NCBI RefSeq assembly: GCF_005048155.1
Contig: NZ_SUMB01000012.1
Span: 247,834 to 311,833, forward strand
Direction: 5' to 3'
Length of the DNA stretch: 64,000 bases
From: Streptomyces piniterrae
Lineage (GTDB): Bacteria > Actinomycetota > Actinomycetes > Streptomycetales > Streptomycetaceae
Shown here: piece by piece, positions 53,842-61,011 of the stretch
How positions within the stretch are numbered: the first letter of the stretch is position 1
Layout of the letters: each line of letters starts with the position of its first letter
Translations under genes and position numbers: made by a program
The notes under the pieces: generated by a model
What the model was told of the DNA's origin: nothing
The model's input: the letters and a program-made list of their open reading frames with translations, nothing else
Databases searched by the model: none

Positions 53842-54568
53842 GGCTCTATCAAGTTGTTGGCGACGGGGTGAGATGATCTTGCTGTGGGCTGTCGTGGGGA
53901 GGGGCTGGTCGTGGAGTCCGAGGAGTCCGTGTCGTACAAGGGCGACCGGTTCCCGGCCGAGATCATCGGTCACGCCGTGTGGTTGTACCACCGATTCCTC
54001 TTGTCCTACCGGGAGGTCGAGGAGCTCCTCTTTGAGCGCGGCGTCACCGTGGCTTACGCGAGCGTCCGGCCTGGTGTGCCACCTTCGGTCCCGCCTACGC
54101 GAAGGAGCTGCGCCGCCGGCAGCCGCGTCCCGGCGACAAATGGCACGTGGACGAGGTGTTCATCAAGGTCAACGGGAAGATGCGCGCCTGTGGCGGGCGG
54201 TGGACCGAGGCGGGAACATCCTCGACATCCTCGTGCAGAACAAGCGTGCGTGACACCCGTGCCGCGAAGCGGTTCTTCAGAAGGCTCCTCAAGGATCTGC
54301 GGTACGTGCCACGCGTGATCGTCACCGACAAGTTCCGCTCCTACGGTGCCGCCCACCGCACAGTCATGCCCTCCGTGGAACACCGCAGTTCGAAGTACCT
54401 GAACAACCGGACCGAGAACAGCCACCAGCCCACGAGGCAGCGCGAGAGACCCATGAAGAACCTCCGCTCCATGGGCGCGGCGCAGATTCCTCGCGGCCTT
54501 CTCGAGAATCTCACCGCTCTTCCGGGCCCGACGTCAACTCGCCAAAGCCATCACCAACTTGACAGCCC
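53842..54568 (+). mobile_element. IS6-family element with broken transposase
   Basis: Ends are recognisable: GGCTCTATCAAGTTG at 53842-53856 and CAACTTGACAGCCC at 54555-54568 are imperfect inverted repeats. Between them the transposase reads RFPAEIIGHAVWLYHRFLLS, VDEVFIKVNGKMRA, RFFRRLLKDLRYVPRVIVTD and EHRSSKYLNNRTENSHQPTR in changing frames: all three DDE regions are present, but frameshifts near 54065, 54185 and 54470 kill it. No 8-base target duplication is visible. Confidence 0.88.
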
Positions 54569-54636
54569 CCAGACGGAGGCGCTGTTGGCGGCTCGCCATT
54601 TTCCTCCGTCGAGCCCCTTCTGCAGCGCGCGGTGGA

Positions 54637-55479
54637 TCACTGTTCGGGCGCGGGTTCGTCGGCTCCTGCTGCCCGGATGAATCCGGTGAGGACGGTCGTG
54701 TACTCCTGTGGGTTGGTGACGTGCGGGATGTGACCCGCACCCTCGAAGGTCTGGCACTGTGCTTGCGGCAGGGCCGCGGCCAGCCGTTCCAGGACCGTTG
54801 AGAACCAGGTGGGACTTGCGCTGCCACGGCTCAGCAGCACCGGCATAGTGCAGGCGGAGAGCCCGTCGAGGTCCAGTACCGCCCAGGACGGGTCGGTCTG
54901 TTCGTCCAGCCATGTCTGGGCGTGAGTCACGAACGTCTCGCGCAGGGGAGCAGGCAGCTGGTCCCACATGCCGGGGCCCAGGGCTACCTCCTCCACAAAC
55001 AGGCGTGCGCCCTGCTCGTTCTCCGCCTTGCGGAGGTGGTCCATCACGGCATCGATGGAGGCCATCGTCGGCTGCAGCTGTGCCATGGACTCCGGGTCGT
55101 CGGCCACGAGCCCGACCAGCGGGGGCTCGTGGACCGTGATGCTGCGGAACAGCTCAGGCCGGCGTGTGGCCAGGCCGAGGACGATCGACGCCCCGAAGGA
55201 ATTGCCGGCGACGTGCGCGGGGGCGTGGCCGAGCCCTTCGATCACCGCCGCAAGGTCGTCCTCGTCCTGCCTCCGGGTGCCCTGGCCCGGCACCTTTTCG
55301 CTTTGGCCGTGGCCGCGGCGGTCGTACGAGACCACAGTGAACGACGCGCGGAGGTGGGCCTCGATCGCGGGCTGCCAGCTTTTGTGGTCGTTCCACGAAC
55401 CATGGACGAGTACGAGCGGTTCGCCTTCCCCTACGACCTCGTAGTAGAGATTCACGCCGTCGGCGTGTACCTGTGGCAT
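54637..55479 (-). CDS. Alpha/beta hydrolase
   Basis: A 280-residue alpha/beta hydrolase: LVLVHGSWNDHKSWQPAIEA oxyanion-side motif, YDRRGHGQSE, nucleophile elbow AGNSFGASIVLGLA (Ser near residue 98), acid loop around MPVLLSRGSASPTWF and catalytic His in EGAGHIPHVTNP. Soluble, no signal peptide. ATG 55479 follows GAGGAGGCAC. It would hydrolyse an ester, epoxide or similar bond; substrate unknown. Single-gene unit beside the IS6 element. Confidence 0.9.
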   Translation of the reverse strand: MPQVHADGVNLYYEVVGEGEPLVLVHGSWNDHKSWQPAIEAHLRASFTVVSYDRRGHGQSEKVPGQGTRRQDEDDLAAVIEGLGHAPAHVAGNSFGASIVLGLATRRPELFRSITVHEPPLVGLVADDPESMAQLQPTMASIDAVMDHLRKAENEQGARLFVEEVALGPGMWDQLPAPLRETFVTHAQTWLDEQTDPSWAVLDLDGLSACTMPVLLSRGSASPTWFSTVLERLAAALPQAQCQTFEGAGHIPHVTNPQEYTTVLTGFIRAAGADEPAPEQ

Positions 55480-55792
55480 GCCGTGCCTCCTCGGAGGGAT
55501 AGGAGCGACGGGTTCCCGAGCACCGCCACACGGGTCTCTATCAGCACCGTCCGGCCTCACGCTCGCCGCCGCGCCGCGGGGGCTTGTCCGCAGGGGTGTG
55601 CGCCGGGTACAGGAGGCATTGACCAGGCCCGGCTTTCCCACAGGCGAGAACCGTCATCCGCGAATCCCCGAACCCGACAAAAGCGCCGAGCATACGGGCC
55701 CCTCCGCTCCGCCAGGGACCTGGTGCCGACGGAGCCACGTCCGGGAATCCCATGGGGAAGCTCATGAACTTCTGGCTGGGAATACGACGGCT

Positions 55793-56062
55793 TCACTGCC
55801 GCCTGTTACGCACTACCAACACCGCCCCCGCGAGCCCGGCCACACCCCCGCCGATCACGGGCACGATCTGCGCGGACACCTTGTGGTCCACGGCGAAGAA
55901 CCCCAGCCACACGAAGGCCACGCCGAACCCCACCACGATCACGTGCTCAAGCAGCCAGAACCCGTACCCCACCCACTGGTCGAGGCGCTCCCGACGCAGC
56001 TGACGCTCGACGAGGTCCCGCCGCCGGGCGAGGTGGCCCGGGCGGTGGCAGCCGACAGGCAC
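55793..56062 (-). CDS. Two-helix membrane protein, DUF2335-like
   Basis: From a possible GTG at 56062: HRPGHLARRRDLVERQLRRE, RLDQWVGYGFWLLEHVIVVG, then LGFFAVDHKVSAQIVPVIGG and a final VLVVRNRRQ. A short charged N-terminus followed by two membrane helices resembles the C-terminal part of DUF2335 proteins. The opposite strand here also has coding character, so the true extent is unsure; the 5' end may be lost. Confidence 0.45.
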   Translation of the reverse strand: MPVGCHRPGHLARRRDLVERQLRRERLDQWVGYGFWLLEHVIVVGFGVAFVWLGFFAVDHKVSAQIVPVIGGGVAGLAGAVLVVRNRRQ

Positions 56063-56173
56063 TGCACGGAGATCACCTCTCTGCACTGGGATGTCGCCGT
56101 CGCCAGCATCGACGGCATCCTCGACCACATCAGAACGCGCCTGACCCAGTTCGTCGCAGAAGTGAGAGCATCC

Positions 56174-56446
56174 ATGCCCCCTGGCCAGCAGAACCCCAAC
56201 CCCGCTCAAATCGGCGACGCTGCTGAGAGAGCCTTCAACATCAGCGCCGGCGACAACGCGACCGTGAACGTCAACGTGCCCAAGGCGCACGCGGAGTGCG
56301 GCGCAACAGCAAGCGCAAACATCAACGAACCTGCGACGACTCCGGCGACGGAGCCCTTCTGGCACCGCACCCACGTCATCTGCACGGCCGTCGGAGCTGC
56401 TGGTGCGGTCACATCGGCGATCATTGCCTGGGGCGCCCTCAAGTAG
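56174..56446 (+). CDS. Small tail-anchored membrane protein
   Basis: A 90-residue frame from ATG 56174: a polar Asn-rich region (FNISAGDNATVNVNVPKAHA) and one C-terminal membrane helix (VICTAVGAAGAVTSAIIAWG). The frame stays open and GC3-rich far upstream (LDHIRTRLTQFVAEVRASMP), so the gene may begin earlier. No family recognised. Convergent or overlapping with the DUF2335-like frame. Confidence 0.5.
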   Translation: MPPGQQNPNPAQIGDAAERAFNISAGDNATVNVNVPKAHAECGATASANINEPATTPATEPFWHRTHVICTAVGAAGAVTSAIIAWGALK

Positions 56447-56536
56447 CCGAACGGGGCTGCCAGCCGAATCGACCAACAGCCCCAGACACCGCACAGGCAT
56501 CCCTGTGCGGCCCGCTGCTGGCTAGGAGTTCCATCT

Positions 56537-57240
56537 CTATGTCCAGCGCATGCCGATGGCGGAGAGTTGTTCCACCCGCTCCGGCGCCAGTTTCGCGGCT
56601 CGGGTCCGTTGGTTGCTGATCGAGGCTCCGAGCCGGAGTTCCCGCTGCTTCTGGTCTTCACCGTCGGCCCCGCCCACCGTGATCGTTTCGATGTGTTTGC
56701 GGGGTACTCGGAGGTGTCCTTCGCGTTCGTAGTACTGGGTGGCGGCGAGGTTGGCGGCCCATTTATCGGCCTGCGTACGGCGCGGCTTCGGCTTCTCGTC
56801 GGCGGCTGCGGGCTCGATCCCGAGGACCTGCTCGCACATCCACTGCTGCACACCGGCCAGCTTGTCCCAGCCGAGCCGGACCGACCTCACCCACCGCCCC
56901 AGATCCTCGCCCTGGTGCACGACCATGTCCGGCTCGGTCGGCAGCGTGCCTCCGGCTTCCAGGGGCAGCCGGGTCAGGTGGAAGCAGCGCTGCCACTCCA
57001 CCGGCCAGCTCGGGCACCACGATGGGTCGATGTCCTCCAGCTGCTCGCGCCGCTCGTCCGTCAGCACCCCGGCTGAGGAGCCCACCGGCAGGTCCTCGGC
57101 ACGACGCTGCTCGATCTCGGCGGCCTTCCGGGCGGCGGCCCGCGCGTTCTTCAGCCAGATGCCCACCTTGTAGCCCTTGTGGGTTGCGTCCAGTGGGGCC
57201 AACAGGTGGCCGTTGTCGGCGGCCCACCCGCGCGCCGCCG
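56537..57240 (-). pseudogene. Helicase-associated (HA) domain fragment, headless paralogue
   Basis: Read from about 57240: ARGWAADNGHLLAPLDATHK, GYKVGIWLKNARAAARKAAE, DPSWCPSWPVEWQRCFHLTR, then AANLAATQYYEREGHLRVPR and LGASISNQRTRAAKLAPERV. These are three or four HA repeats like those at the end of the terminal helicase at 61012. The whole helicase part is missing; the 5' edge joins the repeat module at about 57260. It is the tail of a second telomere-type helicase gene. Confidence 0.8.
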
Positions 57241-57259
57241 ACAACCCGCACTGCCGCCG

Positions 57260-57660
57260 GCATTCCACACGCCGCAGGCTCTGCATGCCCTGCAACCAGC
57301 TGTGGGTGGTCCGCCGCATGCGGGGGCAGTCATGCACCTGCGCGGTCGCCTATGGGCACGGCGACGGCCTACGCGGTCGCTTCGGTGCCCGTGGCGGGGC
57401 CGGTGGCCGTGCAGCCGGGTGCATCGGCCACCCGGCGTTCCTGGCGTACGGCGGTCGTAGCGGCAACAGCCCTGCTCGTAACCGCGGTGGGCTTGTGGAG
57501 TGCTGGCCCTGGCCTACGCGCCGCTGGTGCAGGTGTGCCAAGTGGCCGGGGCGGTTGCCGGTGTTGCCGGTGCCGCTGCCGCGGTGGTGACGGTGGTCGG
57601 CCGGCGTAACGGCGCCGGCGCTTGTCGGCAGTAGCAATGGAGGTGCCCCGGTCCCATGAT
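57260..57660 (+). repeat. Dispersed module copy 4, small membrane protein
   Basis: The best preserved copy: from ATG 57354 the frame reads MGTATAYAVASVPVAGPVAV and SATRRSWRTAVVAATALLVT, then after one shift near 57500 LALAYAPLVQVCQVAGAVAG and VVTVVGRRNGAGACRQ with a stop. Two membrane helices are likely. The tail ATGGAGGTGCCCCGG and CATGATTTGG joins the RNA ligase 3' fragment, exactly as at 36.7 kb. Confidence 0.7.
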
Positions 57661-57679
57661 TTGGTGGCCAGGGCACATG

Positions 57680-57885
57680 TGCACTCCTGCGGTCGGCGGA
57701 CCTCGCCCGTGCCCAGTGTGATCACGGCCCCGGGGCCGGATGGGCCCCTCACTGCGTCGGGAGAGCAGGATCACCTCCTCGACCAGCGCCGACAGTGCGC
57801 CGAGCCGGAGGGCACACTCGGCGGCCAGGCGCTTTGGGGCCTGAGTGAGGCCGAGGGACAGATGTTGGGTGAGGCGGGGGAGCGC
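57680..57885 (-). pseudogene. RNA ligase-like gene, 3' fragment
   Basis: The sequence closely matches 36705-36900, coding for LTQHLSLGLTQAPKRLAAEC, then ALRLGALSALVEEVILLSRR and SEGPIRP, the C-terminal fifth of the 2H phosphoesterase including its second His (QHLSL). The rest of the gene is absent. Confidence 0.85.
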
Positions 57886-57994
57886 CTCGACAGCCAGCCT
57901 CCGTCAGAGTGCCCGGCCGTCAGGCACCGGACTTCGCGCCCCTGGCTGTGGTGCACCGGCGGTGTACTGACAGCTGCTCCGTGGCAGGCGGTGA

Positions 57995-58534
57995 TCACTC
58001 GAAGCGGGACTTGGATTGCAGATTTGCGTGGCGCCACCCTTGTTGAAGAAGGCGGTCCACTGCTTGATCGAGCATGGCTCGGCCTTGCCCGGGGTGCCAC
58101 CAAAATGACCAGTTGACGTCAATCGTCATCTCGATGAACTCGTCATACTCGAGCCCGTCGGAGTAACCCGTGCCGAAGGACTTGTTCACCCTCAGCAGGA
58201 ACGGATACCACACGCTGGTCTCCGGCACGGTCACCCATATGCTGCCGTCCGCACGTTCATATGGGACCAGAACACGACGCACCTTGTTGTCGTGGTCATC
58301 GATGCGCAGTTCATTGTTCTCAATGTGCCGGTCGGGCCCGGGTAGCCGGGCCCAGGTGTGGGCTACGAGCATCTCCTCCCACGCTAGGCGCTTGCCTTCG
58401 GGCGCCTCACACGGGTCGTCAAGTACGCGGTCCACAACGGCGAGCATCGACCGCTCGTCCAGCGCCGCCACCTCCACGACCTGCGGATCCACATAAGGCG
58501 AGCAGGCGTCAGGCGGCGACTGCGACGTCTTCAC
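57995..58534 (-). CDS. Conserved hypothetical protein
   Basis: A 179-residue acidic soluble protein from GTG 58534. It has a helical first half (VVEVAALDERSMLAVVDRVL) and a Trp/Phe-rich second half (SIWVTVPETSVWYPFLLRVN, EMTIDVNWSFWWHPGQGRAM). No family recognised. The small gene at 58571 lies upstream in the same direction and may share its transcript. Confidence 0.6.
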   Translation of the reverse strand: MKTSQSPPDACSPYVDPQVVEVAALDERSMLAVVDRVLDDPCEAPEGKRLAWEEMLVAHTWARLPGPDRHIENNELRIDDHDNKVRRVLVPYERADGSIWVTVPETSVWYPFLLRVNKSFGTGYSDGLEYDEFIEMTIDVNWSFWWHPGQGRAMLDQAVDRLLQQGWRHANLQSKSRFE

Positions 58535-58570
58535 AAACCAGTTCCACCGCGGCGGATTACCATCGGCTGG

Positions 58571-58801
58571 TCAGCCGTACTCGTCCACCCAGTTCCCGGT
58601 CACACCGAACGTCATGGGCCTGACGAGCCCCTCACACAGCTCCGCCAGCGCTCGGACAGCACAGTGCGCGGTCATCCGCTCCAGCTCGATCGGATCCCGG
58701 TCGGGTACGGAATCCCACTGGAATGCACACTCCAGCACGATCGCCTGGCTGTCGTTGAAGACGTAGTGCTCGGTCGGCTCCGACAGCCTCGTGTCTCGCA
58801 T
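58571..58801 (-). CDS. Small hypothetical protein
   Basis: A 76-residue frame from ATG 58801: EHYVFNDSQAIVLECAFQWD, then ELERMTAHCAVRALAELCEG. Acidic, alpha/beta, no signal. It ends 37 bases before the start of the next minus-strand gene, so the two probably form an operon. No function can be given. Confidence 0.5.
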   Translation of the reverse strand: MRDTRLSEPTEHYVFNDSQAIVLECAFQWDSVPDRDPIELERMTAHCAVRALAELCEGLVRPMTFGVTGNWVDEYG

Positions 58802-59123
58802 AGACGTCGATTATGCGACGGGGTGCGCCCGCGCCGAGGCCGCCGACGCCGGCACCGCGACCAGGCGCCGGGGCGTCCTGCTGCGTTGACCAATGACTTC
58901 TCTGCTGGGACGCATGAGGACGGAAAATCATTGATCTTGCTTCCGCGTGGGTTAGGCCTCTGGTGTACCTGGCTCCGGATGTGGGGGAGGGGCCGCTGCG
59001 TCGGGTGCGTGCAGAGGGCCAGCAGCCGGCTTGACCCTCTCCTTACGTCAGGCTCCAACCTAAAGGGGAACGAGGGCGGTTGGACCAACTGCCACGTGAG
59101 AACTGACCAAAGGGGAACACATA

Positions 59124-59498
59124 ATGCGTATTCGTCACATAGCCGCTGCGGGCATCGCCGTTACCGCACTCACGCTCGGTGCCGCTCTGCCGGCCGCCGC
59201 CGACAGCCACGCGACCGTTGCCGATGCCAAGCGCGTGGTCAAGAAGGTCAAGGTCTACCAGGACGCCAAGTTCAAGAACAGGAACACGACCTTCACCGAG
59301 AACATGCGGGACCTGTCGAAGGACGGATGGGACAACACCATCAGCTCCGCCAAGAACCTGGGCAACCGCACGGTCACGTTCTACTCGAAGGCCAATTACA
59401 CGGGCGCCAGCTTCTCCCTGAAGCCGCACCACAGTGAGGCTCACTTCGGCGCCCACGACGGCATGCACGACTCCACGAGCTCCATTGAATTCAGCTGA
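59124..59498 (+). CDS. Secreted beta/gamma-crystallin-like (I36 inhibitor type) protein
   Basis: A 124-residue precursor from ATG 59124 behind AAAGGGG. The signal peptide ends near AALPAAAD. The mature domain shows two crystallin-like motifs: VYQDAKFKNRNTTFTENMRD, then WDNTISSAKNLGNRTVTFYS, and YTGASFSLKPHHSEAHFG, the Y/F-x-x-x-x-F/Y-x-G style of the peptidase inhibitor I36 and beta/gamma-crystallin families. It would be a small extracellular structural protein or protease inhibitor. A hairpin follows at 59530. Confidence 0.85.
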   Translation: MRIRHIAAAGIAVTALTLGAALPAAADSHATVADAKRVVKKVKVYQDAKFKNRNTTFTENMRDLSKDGWDNTISSAKNLGNRTVTFYSKANYTGASFSLKPHHSEAHFGAHDGMHDSTSSIEFS

Positions 59499-59529
59499 CA
59501 GCAGGTCCCTTAGGTAAGGCACTGCTGAC

Positions 59530-59564
59530 GGGCGGGGTGCGGCGACTGGGACCGCGCCCCGCCC
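59530..59564 (+). terminator. Hairpin terminator
   Basis: GGGCGGGG pairs with CCCCGCCC across a 19-base loop that itself is partly self-complementary. It lies 31 bases after the crystallin-like gene and 55 bases before the lipoprotein start. Confidence 0.65.
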
Positions 59565-59618
59565 TACGTGCCACCGCACCTTCTCCACACACCGCACACC
59601 GCACGACGAGAGGCAACC

Positions 59619-60509
59619 ATGTCGCTCTCCCGCGCCCGGGCCACCACCGCGCTCGCACTGCTGCTCCTGGCCACCACCGCCTGCACAGCCGCGGATCACG
59701 AGTCCACGCACGCCCCGCCTGTGTCCCGGCAGGCCGAGTCGCTCCGGCTGCCACTGGACGCCTATGCATCGACCGTGGCCGAGACCCACGTCGTGGAAGA
59801 CGCACAGGACATCCTCATACGCCGGTGCATGAACGACCTGGACATGGAGTGGAAGACCCTGCCACCGGTGGATTCCCAGGACACCAAGCCACCGAACCTC
59901 CGACGATACGGAGTCGACGAGTCGGATACCGTCCGTTACGGGTACCACCTGCATCCCGACCCGCCGTCGATGGTACGGCGCAACCGCGCCTGGGACGAGC
60001 GCGAGGCGCTTCCGGCCGAGGTACAGCGCGCGGCCTACGGCCCCTCCGGCAAGGGCGGTTGCCTCAAGACCGCCCAGCGCCAACTCGTCGGCGACACCGC
60101 CCCACCCGACGACCACGCCTTCAACCAGCTGACCGGCACGGCCCTGGAAAACTCCAGGCGGGCCCCCGAAGTACGCGACACCTTGCGCAAATGGCACACA
60201 TGCATGGCGAAGGCGGGCTTCGACTACCCGGACCCCTATGCCGCAGCCGGCGATGAGCGCTGGGAAACGACCGAACCCACACCCGCCGAACGCGCCACCG
60301 CCCGCGCAGACGTGGCCTGCCAGAAGTCGACAAAGTTGGTCAAGGTATGGGCGGCGACCGAGACCCGCATCCAACATCGTCTGATCCGGCAGAACCCCGG
60401 CCGTCTGCGCAAGGCGAAAGCCCACAAGGAACGCTGGCTAGAAGCGGCCCGCCGCGTCCTGGACCGCGAGGGCCGCACGCATAACCAGCACCACGCATCC
60501 GACCAATAG
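59619..60509 (+). CDS. Predicted lipoprotein
   Basis: A 296-residue precursor: MSLSRARATTALALLLLATT leads to a lipobox ending at Cys 22 (TTAC). The mature protein is polar, with Cys in IRRCMNDLDM, KGGCLKTAQ, WHTCMAKAGFDYPDP and DVACQKSTKL. That spacing resembles many Streptomyces lipoproteins of unknown function. ATG 59619 has a weak GAGAGG site. It would be anchored outside the membrane. Confidence 0.82.
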   Translation: MSLSRARATTALALLLLATTACTAADHESTHAPPVSRQAESLRLPLDAYASTVAETHVVEDAQDILIRRCMNDLDMEWKTLPPVDSQDTKPPNLRRYGVDESDTVRYGYHLHPDPPSMVRRNRAWDEREALPAEVQRAAYGPSGKGGCLKTAQRQLVGDTAPPDDHAFNQLTGTALENSRRAPEVRDTLRKWHTCMAKAGFDYPDPYAAAGDERWETTEPTPAERATARADVACQKSTKLVKVWAATETRIQHRLIRQNPGRLRKAKAHKERWLEAARRVLDREGRTHNQHHASDQ

Positions 60510-60519
60510 CCGACCAGCC

Positions 60520-60638
60520 ACCTGGCCGCTACCGGCGCCGCCGCTGCACTCATGCTCGGCGCCGCGCTGCCAGCCTCCTCCGACGGCCGCCCGGACCTTG
60601 CCGCAGCCAAGCCCAACCCCAACCTCCAGGTGCGTTGA
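60520..60638 (+). pseudogene. Signal-peptide remnant of a secreted protein
   Basis: A frame reading LAATGAAAALMLGAALPASS and then DGRPDLAAAKPNPN ends at a stop after NLQVR. The ALMLGAALPA stretch echoes the signal peptide of the protein at 59124 (LTLGAALPAAAD). No start codon is in place, so this is the stump of a related secreted protein gene. Confidence 0.4.
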
Positions 60639-61011
60639 CCTGTGGTTTGTCATATTGAGGAGTCCTTGATCAGCTGTTGTCATCCCGGCGTGAGCGCTGA
60701 TCAGGTCCAGTGAGCACTGGTATGCGGCACTTGATCTGGCCCCGTACCGCTGGGCGCGGTACAGGGCCGGTTCGGTTCCTATCTGCTTGAGCGTGCCGGT
60801 CAGCTCTCCGCGGCCTTACAGCGGCGCGTCCACCGGTCAGTCCGCTGCCAGCGGTGGCGAGCGCCGCGGCGAGGCCTGCGATCAGACCACCGGGTGCGTC
60901 AGAAGGGTGCCTTCTCCAACATCCCCATGCCCCGCCGCATCTCTCGCCCGCACACAGCCTCAACTGCACATCAGCCGACCAGGTAACGGCCCGAACGCTC
61001 CCCTCAGGCCT
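60639..61011. other. Gap without recognisable gene
   Basis: About 370 bases downstream of the helicase. A GATCAGCTGTTGTCATCCCGGC and nearby TGATCAGGTCC segment looks like mobile-element end sequence, but I cannot assign it. No gene seen. Confidence 0.4.

Noticed and set aside
59043..60425. 460-codon minus-strand frame over the crystallin-like and lipoprotein genes
   Set aside because: The plus strand has signal peptides, a lipobox and ribosome sites; the minus frame has Gly/Val/Arg-rich shadow composition.
60639..60790. Possible IS110-type bridge RNA or element end near the repeated TGATCAG segments
   Set aside because: Only short repeats are visible, with no adjacent IS110 transposase; insufficient for a call.
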